Notes: generated by a model not told the origin, from the letters alone. DNA of 64,000 nucleotides from Pseudomonas koreensis (GCF_024169245.1 NZ_JALJWP010000001.1:5503501-5567500); one strand, 5' to 3'. Positions 45,137 through 54,202 are shown, counted from the stretch's first letter. Made by a program: numbers and translations.

Positions 45137-45391
45137 ATGAACGTCGACAAAGACCTGGAAAAAGAAGTCCTCACCCGCCTGCTCCACGCGCATCCCAATG
45201 GTCTGGGCAAGGAGGTGCTGGACAATTACCGGGGCGAGAAAGTCGTGGCCAGCGCCCTCGCCGCCCTGCAGGATCGCGGGCTGATTCACCATGGTCATGT
45301 GACCCTGAGCGAAGCGGGCGAACATTCGCTGAACCTGCCGATCAAGCTCAGTTCAGCCGGGGTTGAAGCGGCAAAGAAACTCGATAGCTGA
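45137..45391 (+). CDS. small winged-helix-like hypothetical protein
   Basis: The 84-residue protein (MNVDKDLEKEVLTRLLHAH, then VVASALAALQDRGLIHHGHV) looks like a compact winged helix. I do not recognise a named family. GAAGAGG precedes the ATG. Confidence 0.65.
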   Translation: MNVDKDLEKEVLTRLLHAHPNGLGKEVLDNYRGEKVVASALAALQDRGLIHHGHVTLSEAGEHSLNLPIKLSSAGVEAAKKLDS

Positions 45392-45495
45392 CGCTGATTG
45401 GGGCTGCGGACTCTCGACAGTGAACGTGTGATTCGTCTCGAGAGATTCGCAGCCTTCGGCGCAACGCACCACATCCTGACGCAAGGAGAAATCCC

Positions 45496-45876
45496 ATGCC
45501 TCGTGGAAGCAAAGACAAATACACCAGCGAACAGAAGCGCAAAGCCGAGCACATCGAAGACAGCTACGAGAAAAGGGGCGCGTCGAAAGATGAAGCCGAG
45601 GCGCGCGCTTGGGCGACAGTGAACAAGCAATCCGGTGGTGGTGAGAAATCCGGCGGCTCTGGGCGCAAAAAACCGGCGAGCGCCAAGTCGCAAGAGCGCA
45701 AGGAGTCATCGCGCCGCGCGGTGGCCAGTCGCAAGGGCCACTCGCGCAACAGCGAGACCTCGAAGGATACGCAGACGGTCGATAGCCTGATGAAGGAAGC
45801 CCGGGCGAAGAACATTCCGGGACGCTCGTCGATGCGCAAGCAGGAGTTGATCGAGGCGTTGCGCAAGGCTGGCTAA
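45496..45876 (+). CDS. basic low-complexity protein with SAP/Rho-N-like C-terminus
   Basis: The 126-residue protein is rich in Lys, Ser, Arg and Glu. The N-terminus (SKDKYTSEQKRKAEHIEDSY, then EARAWATVNKQ) resembles proteins loosely named plasmid stabilization proteins. The C-terminus (LMKEARAKNIPGRSSMRKQE) looks like a short Rho-N or SAP-type nucleic-acid-binding helix pair. AAGGAG precedes the ATG. A role in DNA binding or stress is plausible but unproven. Confidence 0.7.
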   Translation: MPRGSKDKYTSEQKRKAEHIEDSYEKRGASKDEAEARAWATVNKQSGGGEKSGGSGRKKPASAKSQERKESSRRAVASRKGHSRNSETSKDTQTVDSLMKEARAKNIPGRSSMRKQELIEALRKAG

Positions 45877-45887
45877 ACGCCCCCACC

Positions 45888-45959
45888 GTAGGAGCTGCCG
45901 CAGGCTGCGATCTTTCGCCTTTCAAGATCAAAAGATCGCAGCCTGCGGCAGCTCCTACC
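45888..45959. repeat. REPIN, GCAGC-type
   Basis: GTAGGAGCTGCCGCAGGCTG and its inverted copy around CTTTCGCCTTTCAAGATC. It lies between the convergent 45496 and 46020 genes. Confidence 0.9.
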
Positions 45960-45985
45960 GGAAATTTGTGTACGACACAGATCCA

Positions 45986-46012
45986 CTGTGGGAGCGAGCC
46001 TGCTCGCGATGG
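45986..46012. repeat. single REP, GAGCGAGC-type
   Basis: One half-element (GTGGGAGCGAGCCTGCTCGC) without a partner, just before the PfkB gene stop. Confidence 0.85.
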
Positions 46013-46019
46013 CCGAGGA

Positions 46020-46949
46020 TCAGTCGCCGCGGGACTCGCGGATAAACTCATCAACCTCAGCCGTCCCCGGCGATGTCGCCGGCCCCCACCGAGTCACCGC
46101 CAGCGCTGCTGCGGCATTGGCCCGCCGCGCCGCTTCCAGCGCATCCAGCCCCTGCGCCAGCCCGGCAACAAACACCCCGGCATGCGCATCGCCAGCACCA
46201 TTACTGTCCACTGCTTTCACAGCAAACCCCGGCACTTGTCGACGCTCGCCACGCTGTTGAATCCAGCAACCCTGCGGCCCGTCGCGCACCACCATCAGCA
46301 CATCTTCAGGCAAAAATTTCGCGAGACGATCCATTGCCACGCCAATCTCATCAGCGCCGGTAAAGCGCAGCGCCTCGACACTGTTGCTGGTCCACACATC
46401 GATGTGCGGCAGCAACGCCTGCATCATCGGCGCGTCCGGCGATTCCACCAGCGGTCCCGGGTCGAACACCACATTGACCGATCCCGGCAGCGCCAGTGTC
46501 CAGTCGAGCAACGCCTGCGCCTTGCCCTCGTGCAGCAGGCTGTAACCACTCAGATAAACGTAATCGCCGGCCTCGGCAGGCACGCTGTTCAAATCCTCCG
46601 CGGTCACCTCGCCTTCGGCGCCGATGTAGGAAATGAAACTGCGTTCGGCCGAGGCATCGGTCAGCGCCACGCACAGACCGGTGTCGCGCTCCGCCGGTTC
46701 GCGGATGCCGATGCGGATACCTTCCGCCTGCATCGCTTGGCGTGCCAGATCGCCGAAGCGCCCGCTGCCATGGCGGCCGAGATAGACCACCGGCAAGCCG
46801 TTGCGCACCGCCGCCGCCATCACATTGAAACCGCCGCCCGCCTCGAAACCCGCCGATTGCGCCAGCACATCGCCGCCAATCTGCGGCAGTTTATCCACCG
46901 CCATGACCAGGTCGATGATGACCTGGCCGGTGTGCAACATCTTAGGCAT
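46020..46949 (-). CDS. PfkB-family sugar/nucleoside kinase
   Basis: The 309-residue protein has the ribokinase-like fold: VIIDLVMAVDKLPQIGGDV and GGGFNVMAAAVRNGL at the N-terminus, and the anion-hole and catalytic Asp in DSNGAGDAHAGVF near residue 250. The gene overlaps the permease stop by eight bases (ATGCCTAA). The partners (GntR, ADP-ribosylglycohydrolase, permease) match the yegTUVW set of E. coli, where YegV is the PfkB kinase. The substrate is unknown, likely a ribosyl compound. Confidence 0.88.
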   Translation of the reverse strand: MPKMLHTGQVIIDLVMAVDKLPQIGGDVLAQSAGFEAGGGFNVMAAAVRNGLPVVYLGRHGSGRFGDLARQAMQAEGIRIGIREPAERDTGLCVALTDASAERSFISYIGAEGEVTAEDLNSVPAEAGDYVYLSGYSLLHEGKAQALLDWTLALPGSVNVVFDPGPLVESPDAPMMQALLPHIDVWTSNSVEALRFTGADEIGVAMDRLAKFLPEDVLMVVRDGPQGCWIQQRGERRQVPGFAVKAVDSNGAGDAHAGVFVAGLAQGLDALEAARRANAAAALAVTRWGPATSPGTAEVDEFIRESRGD

Positions 46950-48408
46950 GAGCATTCTCGGGTTGCGCGGCGCGGCGATCTTTCGCACCGCCAAGTATCA
47001 GGTAAATGCCACCGGCGACGACGAAGGTCACGATCCAGCCGAGGCCGTTGTGGCCCAGCCAGGAGTCGGACAGAAAGCCCTTGAACCAGACGTTTTCCGC
47101 CGTGGTGCCGATGGTGGTGAAGCTGAAGCCGAGCACAATTGCAATCGCCCAGGCGCCGAACGCACGCCACTCGATGCCGCCGCGATACCAGTAGGCGCTG
47201 CTCGGGCTGACGTCGAGCAGGTCTTTGGGGCTGTAGTAGTGGCGGTGAATCAGGTCGACCACGAAAATTCCCACCCACGCAGTAATCGGCACCGCCAGCA
47301 GGGAAATGAAGGTGATGAACGGACCGTAGAAACTCTCCGCGATCAGCATGAAGTAGATCGAGCCGGCGAAGATCGCGACGATATCCACCACCACCGCATA
47401 GACGCGTTTGACCTTGAGGCCCAGGGTCAGCGTGGTCAGGCCGGCGGAGTACACCGACAGGTTGTTCGACAGAAGCAGGCCACCGAATGCGGTGATCAGG
47501 TACGGCACGGCCATCCAGGTCGGCAGCATGTCGCGGATCGCGACGATCGGGTCAGTCGCCGAAGCCAAGTCATTGTTGCCCACCGAGAGCAAGCCGCCGA
47601 GGGTGATCAGCAGCACCAGCGGAATGCCCGCGCCGAATGCCGCCGACGCCACCAGCCGCACCGCCTTGACGCTGCGGTGCTGATAGCGCGACATGTCGGC
47701 GCCGGCGTTGGCCCAGCCGATGCCGGTGCCGGCAGCCATGGTGCCGATACCGATGATCATCGCGCTCAGCGGCGCCGGCGTGGCGTTGAACACCGCACTC
47801 CAGTCGATGGTTGCGCAGAGAAAACCACCGACGAGAATGTTCAGCGCACCGAACACGTAGGTCGCCCACTTCTGGATTACCAACAACGTCGCGTGGCCGA
47901 GGCCGGACACCGCCAACGTCAGCAGGACGAAGATAGCGATAAAGATCAGCGTCAGTACCGGCGCACTTTTCGCCTCGACCGGCGAGCCGAACAGAATCGA
48001 ACACAGCGAGAGCAGCACGAACGCCGCAGTGGTGGTGTTGACGGTTTCCCAACCCAGACGCGACATCAGCGAAACCAGTGTCGGGCCGATGTTGCCGCGT
48101 ACGCCGAAGATCGCCCGCGACAGCGTCAGGCTCGGCGCGCGGCCACGACGTCCGGCAATCGAAATGATGCCGACCACCGCAAAAGAACCGGCGGCACCGA
48201 GGATGGCGACAATGATCGCCTGCCAGATCGCCAGTCCGCGAAACGCTACCAGCGTGGCACCCAGCGGCAAGCCGAGAATGGAAATATTGGCAGCAAACCA
48301 GACCCAGAACAGTTGCAGCGGATGACCGTTGCACTCGGCTTCCGGCACCGGCTCGATGCCGCGGGTTTCCAGTTGCCCGACGCTTTGCCCGGCGGTTGAT
48401 GAACTCAT
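46942..48408 (-). CDS. NCS1-family purine/cytosine-type permease
   Basis: The 488-residue protein has about 12 membrane helices and NCS1 features: an N-terminal GIEPVPEAECNGHPLQLFWVWF, then SRAIFGVRGNIGPTLVSLMSRLGW and WANAGADMSRYQHR. NCS1 carriers bring in nucleobases, nucleosides or related compounds by H+ or Na+ symport. It lies between the ADP-ribosylglycohydrolase gene (202 bases upstream, with a REPIN) and the PfkB gene. It likely feeds their substrate. Confidence 0.88.
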   Translation of the reverse strand: MSSSTAGQSVGQLETRGIEPVPEAECNGHPLQLFWVWFAANISILGLPLGATLVAFRGLAIWQAIIVAILGAAGSFAVVGIISIAGRRGRAPSLTLSRAIFGVRGNIGPTLVSLMSRLGWETVNTTTAAFVLLSLCSILFGSPVEAKSAPVLTLIFIAIFVLLTLAVSGLGHATLLVIQKWATYVFGALNILVGGFLCATIDWSAVFNATPAPLSAMIIGIGTMAAGTGIGWANAGADMSRYQHRSVKAVRLVASAAFGAGIPLVLLITLGGLLSVGNNDLASATDPIVAIRDMLPTWMAVPYLITAFGGLLLSNNLSVYSAGLTTLTLGLKVKRVYAVVVDIVAIFAGSIYFMLIAESFYGPFITFISLLAVPITAWVGIFVVDLIHRHYYSPKDLLDVSPSSAYWYRGGIEWRAFGAWAIAIVLGFSFTTIGTTAENVWFKGFLSDSWLGHNGLGWIVTFVVAGGIYLILGGAKDRRAAQPENAHA

Positions 48409-48533
48409 GAAGATGCTCCTGTTTGCCTTTTTTGTGGTTGTGGCAATGATGCAAAACGACAAGACAATTGGCCTTCCGAGGCCTGTCTGTGCGATCCATT
48501 GCTGTGTGAATTCTTTAGAAATGCGCCGCCCCT

Positions 48534-48598
48534 TTCGCGAGCAGGCTCGCTCCCACAAGGAAATGCATTCCAATTGTGGGAGCGAGCCTGCTCGCGAA
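48534..48598. repeat. REPIN, GAGCGAGC-type
   Basis: TTCGCGAGCAGGCTCGCTCC and its inverted copy around AAGGAAATGCATTCCAATTG. The loop is nearly the same as that of the GCAGC-type REPIN at 4832. It lies between the ADP-ribosylglycohydrolase and permease genes. Confidence 0.9.
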
Positions 48599-48610
48599 GA
48601 GGCCAGCCAG

Positions 48611-49609
48611 TCAACGCAAGGCCAACAGCCCCTGCACCAATGGCTCGAGCTCCAGTTGATTAACCGCTTTCACCGTCTCGATCATCTGTTCAGGCCAGCA
48701 CTCAAGCCCCAGGCAGGCCCCGAGCATGGCGCCGAGAATCGCCGCGATGGTATCGGTGTCGCCGCCCAGGCTGGCAGCCATGCACAGCGCTTCGAATGCA
48801 GTCATCTCGCCAATGGCCACTTGCTGGGCCAGGGCGAATGAGACCACCACCGACTCCTGCGACGCTACCGAAGTACCGATCACGTCGTAGAGCAGATCGG
48901 CGAGCAACGCCTTGTCGCTGTCGACGCTGATGCTGCGCGCCCAACTGATCCGCGAGGCGATGCGCCCACCGGCGACCCAGTGCCCGTGGGCTTCGGCTTG
49001 CTGGGCGATCTGCTGACCGAGGTTCAGCGCTTCGCCGAGATCGACGCCGTTGATCCCGGCCGAGACCACCGCCGCCACCGCAGCCGCACTGGAAATTCCC
49101 AACGTGGTGTTGTGGGTCACCTGACACGCCTGCACCACTGACGCGACGAAGCGCTCGGGATTGGCCACGTTCGCGGCGATCCCCACCGGGGTGATGCGCA
49201 TCGCCGCGCCGTTCGTAGTGCCGTAGCGCCCGGCTTCTTCAGGGGAATGCCCGGCAAGGATCATTTCGATGGCGCGTTTGGTCGACGGGCCGAGCAAGTC
49301 CTGCGAGCCTTTGGCCTGCATCTCGGCTTCCCATTCGATCAAGCGCTGGGCGAGGACCGCCGGCTCGATACGGCCGTGACCCTCGACCAATAGCTCGCCG
49401 ACCAGGATCGCCTGCTCGGTGTCATCGGTGATCGAGCCTTTGGGCATGTTCGCGGCGATCGGTTGCAAGGGACCTGCGTCCTGCAGATCAGTGATCTCGC
49501 CAAAACGTGCCTTGATCGTTTCGCGATCGAGCGACTGCGTCGGCATGCCCAGCGCATCGCCCAGGGCCAGACCGTAGAAAGCGCCAAGCGCACGGTTGAG
49601 CGCGGTCAT
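48611..49609 (-). CDS. ADP-ribosylglycohydrolase-family protein
   Basis: The 332-residue protein has the DraG-like metal motifs: GLALGDALGMPTQ near residue 17, GSITDDTEQ near 58, GTTNGAAMRITPVG and GGDTDTIAAILGAM near the C-terminus. These enzymes cleave N- or O-glycosidic bonds of ADP-ribose, and some act on small ribosides. Its ATG overlaps the GntR stop by four bases. In this yegU-like setting, splitting of a nucleoside-like compound is plausible. Confidence 0.9.
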   Translation of the reverse strand: MTALNRALGAFYGLALGDALGMPTQSLDRETIKARFGEITDLQDAGPLQPIAANMPKGSITDDTEQAILVGELLVEGHGRIEPAVLAQRLIEWEAEMQAKGSQDLLGPSTKRAIEMILAGHSPEEAGRYGTTNGAAMRITPVGIAANVANPERFVASVVQACQVTHNTTLGISSAAAVAAVVSAGINGVDLGEALNLGQQIAQQAEAHGHWVAGGRIASRISWARSISVDSDKALLADLLYDVIGTSVASQESVVVSFALAQQVAIGEMTAFEALCMAASLGGDTDTIAAILGAMLGACLGLECWPEQMIETVKAVNQLELEPLVQGLLALR

Positions 49610-50319
49610 TTCGATTCTCCGAATTGCAGGTGCAGACGAAAGTGCACCGGGTCGAGCAGGCTTTCGACCTGTTCCATGAAACGGTTCTGCCGGTCGTAGG
49701 TGGTGCGCAGGGCTTTGAGAAACACCGTGCCAGCCGGGCGCCCAAGCAGTTCGGCGTCTTCGGCATTCAGCGGCTCGGCGCCGATCCACTGATCGCCGCG
49801 CTCGCCGATGTAGCCGTAGGCGGCCAGGGTGATGGTCAGGGAATTGTCGATCAGACCGACGCGGGGCAGGCTTTCCAGGCCGCCGTTGGCCGGCATCAAT
49901 GCACGTTCCAGAGACACCAGCGTACCGTCGGTGGCGCGCCGACGACGGTCGAGGGTGATGAATTGATCGGTGCCGAAACGCACCAGCAGATCCGGGCGAG
50001 TCACGGCTTCGAGGCGCAACACTTCGGTATTGATCAGCGCCCCGCTGTCGGCCAGCGCCTGCGCCCAGCCGCTGCGCTGATCCAGCGCAACCCCGTCAAA
50101 GGTGACGATGGAGCCGACCCCGCTCTGCGTGGCGATGTACTTGCGCCGCTTCAGTTCGGCCAGCGCCTCACGCAAGGTGCCACGGCTGACCTGGAATTCT
50201 TGAGCCAACTGATGTTCGCCGGGCAACAGAAAGCCGTCCTCCATGAGACCGCTTTCGATGCGCCGGACGAGCTCGTCGACCACCCGTTGTTTCTTGTCGA
50301 ATCGTACCTGTCTAATCAT
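49606..50319 (-). CDS. GntR-family regulator, UTRA (HutC) type
   Basis: The 237-residue protein has a GntR winged helix (about 5-75: GFLLPGEHQLAQEFQVSRGT, then LREALAELKRRKYI). A UTRA ligand domain follows (DQFITLDRRRRATDGTLVSLERAL). It heads the yegTUVW-like operon and is coupled to the glycohydrolase gene. Start 50319 is tentative, as no clear ribosome-binding site is seen. GTAC-spaced bases around the start (TTGTACATG ... GGTACGA) may form an autoregulatory operator. Confidence 0.88.
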   Translation of the reverse strand: MIRQVRFDKKQRVVDELVRRIESGLMEDGFLLPGEHQLAQEFQVSRGTLREALAELKRRKYIATQSGVGSIVTFDGVALDQRSGWAQALADSGALINTEVLRLEAVTRPDLLVRFGTDQFITLDRRRRATDGTLVSLERALMPANGGLESLPRVGLIDNSLTITLAAYGYIGERGDQWIGAEPLNAEDAELLGRPAGTVFLKALRTTYDRQNRFMEQVESLLDPVHFRLHLQFGESK

Positions 50320-50402
50320 GTACAAATTGATAACCGAAACGCGGCGCGGCGGGCAAGCGATATTTGTGGGAAGTGACCGATGGAGAAAGGTTTATGCGAT
50401 CC

Positions 50403-50494
50403 CTGTAGGAGTGAGCCTGCTCGCGATGACGTCAGCACATCCAGCTGCAATGTGGCTCAAAGGACGCTATCGCGAGCAGGCTCACTCCTACAGG
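50403..50494. repeat. REPIN, GAGTGAGC-type, long loop
   Basis: TGTAGGAGTGAGCCTGCTCG and its inverted copy about 45 bases apart, between the araH stop and the GntR start. Confidence 0.9.
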
Positions 50495-50506
50495 GGTGAG
50501 GGGGTG

Positions 50507-51478
50507 TCAGCGTTGTTTCAGGCGGTCAATGACCACGGCCAGCAACAGAATCGAACCCCGAATCACATACTGATAAAACGTATCGATGTTCTTCAAGTTC
50601 ATCGCGTTCTCGATGATCGCCAGAATCAACACCCCGGCAATCACATGGCGGATCATGCCGATACCGCCGCTAAGGGAAACACCGCCCAGTACGCAAGCCG
50701 AGATCACCGTCAGTTCAAAACCCTGGCCAATCATCGGCTGCCCGGAGGTCATCCGCGACGCCAGAATCACACCTGCCAGCGCGCCGATCACACCGTGCAC
50801 AGCGAAGATGATGATCTTGGTGCGGTCGACGTTGACGCCCGCCAGCAGCGCCGCTTCCTGGTTGCCACCGATGGCCATGGTGTTGCGCCCATAAGTGGTG
50901 TAGTTCAGCAGCCAGCCGAAAAACAGGAAGCAGACGATGGTGATCAGGATCGGCACCGGCACGCCGAACAGCTGGCCATTGCCGAAGACGAAGAAGGATT
51001 CCTGCGAAACGCCGACCGCTTTGCCGTTGGCGAAGATATAGGCCAGACCGCGAACGATCTGCATGGTCGCCAGGGTCGTGATCAACGCGTTGACGCGCAA
51101 CTTGGCAATCACGATGCCGTTGATCAGCCCGACGATCAGGCCCATCACCAGCGCCGCACTGACCCCGAGAAACACGCTGTTGGTGTCACGCATCACCACC
51201 GCCGCGACCACGCCGGCACAGGCAATCACCGAACCAACCGAGAGGTCGAAGTGTCCCGACGCCAGGCAGTAAAGCATGGTGCACGCGGCGATGCCGGTGG
51301 TGGAAATCGCCAGGCCCAGACCGCGCATGTTCAGCGGCGAGAGGAAGTTGTCGATCAGCAGCGTGCAGGCGACAAAGATGCCGATCGCCGCCAGCAGCAT
51401 GACCCAGTCATCGAGGAAGCGCCGCAGGTCCAGCGGTTTGCGCTCGTTCGGCAGGGTTTCGTTTTGGGTAGTCATCAT
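50507..51478 (-). CDS. araH: L-arabinose-type ABC transporter permease
   Basis: The 323-residue membrane protein has about ten helices. It carries the RbsC/AraH motifs ASGHFDLSVGSVIACAGVV, NALITTLATMQIVRGLAYI, AIGGNQEAALLAGVNV and the coupling-loop region ASRMTSGQPMIGQGFELTVI. It works with AraG and AraF. GAGAGG lies five bases before the ATG at 51478. The gap to araG is nine bases. Confidence 0.92.
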   Translation of the reverse strand: MMTTQNETLPNERKPLDLRRFLDDWVMLLAAIGIFVACTLLIDNFLSPLNMRGLGLAISTTGIAACTMLYCLASGHFDLSVGSVIACAGVVAAVVMRDTNSVFLGVSAALVMGLIVGLINGIVIAKLRVNALITTLATMQIVRGLAYIFANGKAVGVSQESFFVFGNGQLFGVPVPILITIVCFLFFGWLLNYTTYGRNTMAIGGNQEAALLAGVNVDRTKIIIFAVHGVIGALAGVILASRMTSGQPMIGQGFELTVISACVLGGVSLSGGIGMIRHVIAGVLILAIIENAMNLKNIDTFYQYVIRGSILLLAVVIDRLKQR

Positions 51479-51487
51479 AGTCACCTC

Positions 51488-53038
51488 TCAGTTCGCCACG
51501 CCGTCAGCGCGGTGGCGTGGCAAAGCCAGTTGCAGCAGGTTGGATTCATTGGCCTGGTCGCGGCTGACTTCGCCGCGCAGGGCGCCTTCGCACAGCACCA
51601 GGATGCGGTCGGAAATGCCCATCACTTCCATCAGATCGCTGGATACCACGATCACCGAAATACCGTCGGCGGCGAGGTTATGAATGATCTGGTAGATCTC
51701 GGCCTTGGCGCCGATGTCGATGCCACGGGTCGGTTCGTCGAGCAGCAAAACCTTCATCGGCATCGACAGCCAGCGGCCGAGAATGGCCTTCTGCTGATTG
51801 CCGCCGGAAAGGAACTTGATCTGCTGGCCGGCGTGCGGGGTTTTCACTTTCAGGGCCTTGATCTGCTTGTCGGCGTTGCCCTTTTCCCACAGGCCGCGAA
51901 TCAGGCAACCGAGCCCGGAATGCGCACCACGGGCACTGATGTTGATGTTCTCGGCAACGCTGGCCAACGGGATGATGCCTTCCTTCTTGCGATCTTCCGG
52001 GCAGAGCAGAATGCCGGCGGCAATCGCGTCACGGGGGGAACGCAGTTTCAGCTCATGGCCGCGCAATTCAAGGCGGCCAGCGGTGTTGCGCTCCAGGCCG
52101 CTGAGCAGGCGAAACAGCTCGGTACGCCCTGCCCCGACCAGCCCGAACAAGCCAAGGATTTCGCCCTTGTGCGCTTCGAAGCTGATCGGCTCGCGCAGGC
52201 CCGGGCCAAGCAGACCGTTGACTTTCAACGCCACGGCGCCACGGGGGCGATGGCGGTAATCGTAGATGTCCTGAATGTCGCGACCGACCATGCACGTCAC
52301 CAGTTGATCGTGGGTCAGCTGGCTCATGTCTTCAAACGTGTGCACGTAGCGGCCGTCCTTGAACACCGTCACGGCATCGCAAATGCGGAACACTTCTTCC
52401 ATGCGATGGGAAACGTAGAGCACCACTTTGCCTTCGTCGCGCAGGCGCCCGATGATCGCCATCAAACGATCGATTTCGCGTGCCGAAAGACTACTGGTCG
52501 GTTCGTCGAAAGCGATGACGTGAGCACCGCGCGACAACGCCTTGGCGATTTCCACCAATTGCCGCTGGCCCAGCGACAAGCGGCCGACCTTGGTTTGCGG
52601 ATCGATTTCGTCGGCGAGGCCTTTCAGGCAATTCAAGGCCTTCTGGCGCAGTTCACTGCGATTGATCAAACCGAAACTGGCCGGCAGATGTCCGAGAAAC
52701 AGGTTCTCGGCGACGGTCATTTCCGGGACCAGATGCAGCTCCTGGTGAATCACCGCAACGCCGCTGCCAATGCTGTCGGCAGTCGATTTGAAGGCCATCG
52801 CCTGCTCGCCGATCTGCAGCTCGCCGCTGCTCGGAATATAGGCGCCACCGAGGATCTTCAGCAGCGTCGACTTGCCCGCACCGTTCTCGCCCATCAGGGC
52901 ATGAACCTGGCCTGGGTGAGCGACGAAGCTGATGCCATCCAGCGCTTTCACGCCGGGAAAGGTCTTGCCGATCCCGTTGAAACGCAGGCTGCCGCTGGCG
53001 CCATGTTGTTGTTCTTGTGTCTGTACTTGCGCGTGCAT
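51488..53038 (-). CDS. araG: L-arabinose-type ABC transporter ATP-binding protein
   Basis: The 516-residue protein has two ABC cassettes. The first has Walker A GENGAGKST near residue 50, signature LSLGQRQ and Walker B VIAFDEPTSSLS. The second has a degenerate Walker A (GLVGAGRTE), signature LSGGNQQK and VLLLDEPTRGID. This is the sugar-importer layout of AraG, MglA and RbsA. It energises uptake through AraH. A hairpin terminator lies in the 53-base gap after araF and should lower its expression relative to araF. Confidence 0.93.
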   Translation of the reverse strand: MHAQVQTQEQQHGASGSLRFNGIGKTFPGVKALDGISFVAHPGQVHALMGENGAGKSTLLKILGGAYIPSSGELQIGEQAMAFKSTADSIGSGVAVIHQELHLVPEMTVAENLFLGHLPASFGLINRSELRQKALNCLKGLADEIDPQTKVGRLSLGQRQLVEIAKALSRGAHVIAFDEPTSSLSAREIDRLMAIIGRLRDEGKVVLYVSHRMEEVFRICDAVTVFKDGRYVHTFEDMSQLTHDQLVTCMVGRDIQDIYDYRHRPRGAVALKVNGLLGPGLREPISFEAHKGEILGLFGLVGAGRTELFRLLSGLERNTAGRLELRGHELKLRSPRDAIAAGILLCPEDRKKEGIIPLASVAENINISARGAHSGLGCLIRGLWEKGNADKQIKALKVKTPHAGQQIKFLSGGNQQKAILGRWLSMPMKVLLLDEPTRGIDIGAKAEIYQIIHNLAADGISVIVVSSDLMEVMGISDRILVLCEGALRGEVSRDQANESNLLQLALPRHRADGVAN

Positions 53039-53057
53039 AAAGCCACCTCTTCACACC

Positions 53058-53084
53058 GAAAAACGGCCCGGCTGCCCGGGCCGT
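53058..53084 (-). terminator. partial terminator between araF and araG
   Basis: On the minus strand ACGGCCCGGG, CAG-type loop, CCGGGCCGTTTTTC. The stem and short T tract lie just after the araF stop. Such sites let the binding protein be made in excess over the membrane parts. Confidence 0.78.
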
Positions 53085-53091
53085 CGCTGCC

Positions 53092-54096
53092 TCAGTTCCA
53101 CAAGCCGATTTTTTCCAGCTCTTGCTTGAAGTTTTCGCGGGTGATCAGGGTGACGTCATCCATGGCGGTGTATTTCGGCGGTTCTTTGCCGGCAGTGATC
53201 CACTCGTACATCATCTCGGCGGTCTTGTAGCCTTCGATGTGCGGGCTTGGCAGCATCGACCCGAAGAAGCCGCTGTTAGGCTTTTTCAATTCGCCGATGG
53301 CGTCGGTGCCGTTGATGCCGATGCCGATCACGTTGCTCGCGGCAAACCCGGCCGCTTCGGTCGCGCGCACGCCGCCAAGCACGGTGTTGTCGTTCATGCC
53401 GCCGATGATCAGGTTTTTCGCCGCACTCGGCAGTTTCACCAGCGCCGAGTTGGTGGCGTCCATGCTGCCCGGTACGTCGAGGGTTTTCAGCGCGGCGAAG
53501 AGGATGTGATCCGCCGGCATGCCAGCCTTTTTCAGGGCATCAACCGAACCGTCGGTGCGCTTCTTGCCGGTATCGAGTTCGTTGTAGGTGTTGACCACCG
53601 CGTAGGTGTCTTTCCAGTCCCAGTTACGCTTTTTCGCTTCGGCGGCCATGGCGGCGCCCTGCTTCTGGCCGACTTCGAACGCGGCCATGCCCAGGTACGG
53701 CACGTCTTCCATGAATTTGCCGTTGGCGTCGACGAAACGGTCATCGACGGCAATCACTTTCAGATCGTTGATCTTGGCTTTGGCCATGATGGCGGGGCCG
53801 AGGGACACGTCCGGCGGGCAGATCACAAAACCCTTGGCACCGTTGGCGGCCAGGCTGTCGATCGCCGAGAGGGTCTTCTCGCCATCCGGCACGGCGATCT
53901 TGATCAGTTCAAAGCCTTTGTCCTTGGCGGCTTTTTCGGCAAAAGCCCATTCGGTCTGGAACCACGGCTCTTCGGCCTGCTTGACCAGAAAGCCGATTTT
54001 CACCGCGTCGGCGGCGAGCAGCGCACTGCTCAGGCTGAACGCAGTGACCGCCAGGGCAGTGCTGCACAGGGTACGAATCCCGAAACGACGTTTCAT
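53092..54096 (-). CDS. araF: L-arabinose-type periplasmic binding protein
   Basis: The 334-residue product has a signal peptide (MKRRFGIRTLCSTALAVTAF, cleaved after LLAA). The mature part is strikingly like E. coli AraF as I remember it: KIGFLVKQAEEPWFQTEW, KIAVPDGEKTLSAIDSLAA, GMNDNTVLGGVRATEAAGF and GSMLPSPHIEGYK. AraF binds L-arabinose and also D-galactose and D-fucose. AAGGAG lies before the ATG. The promoter at 54175-54202 carries an operator shared with the FCD regulator gene. Confidence 0.93.
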   Translation of the reverse strand: MKRRFGIRTLCSTALAVTAFSLSSALLAADAVKIGFLVKQAEEPWFQTEWAFAEKAAKDKGFELIKIAVPDGEKTLSAIDSLAANGAKGFVICPPDVSLGPAIMAKAKINDLKVIAVDDRFVDANGKFMEDVPYLGMAAFEVGQKQGAAMAAEAKKRNWDWKDTYAVVNTYNELDTGKKRTDGSVDALKKAGMPADHILFAALKTLDVPGSMDATNSALVKLPSAAKNLIIGGMNDNTVLGGVRATEAAGFAASNVIGIGINGTDAIGELKKPNSGFFGSMLPSPHIEGYKTAEMMYEWITAGKEPPKYTAMDDVTLITRENFKQELEKIGLWN

Positions 54097-54174
54097 CAGA
54101 TGACTCCTTGTTATTTTTTTGAGCAAGGTTTGAAAAGCGTTGAAGCGTGTTCTCAGTGAAGCTGTTTGAAAATA

Positions 54175-54202
54175 GTCATATCGTATGATGATTGGATTTC
54201 AA
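54175..54202 (-). promoter_or_regulatory. araF promoter with FCD-type operator
   Basis: Minus strand: -35 TTGAAA (54197-54202), 16-base spacer, -10 TATGAC (54175-54180). The near-palindrome ATCATACGAT (54180-54189) lies in the spacer, the classic place for a repressor. AATCATCATACGA here is identical over 13 bases to 57087-57099 before the FCD regulator gene. Confidence 0.68.

Noticed and set aside
48455..48500. TGTCT/AGACA bases upstream of the NCS1 permease as a GntR site
   Set aside because: The half-sites are irregularly spaced and do not match the sequence near the GntR start well enough.
50243..53230. 995-codon plus-strand open frame
   Set aside because: It is antisense to araH, araG and intergenic REPIN sequence. 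The true genes on the minus strand have full motifs.
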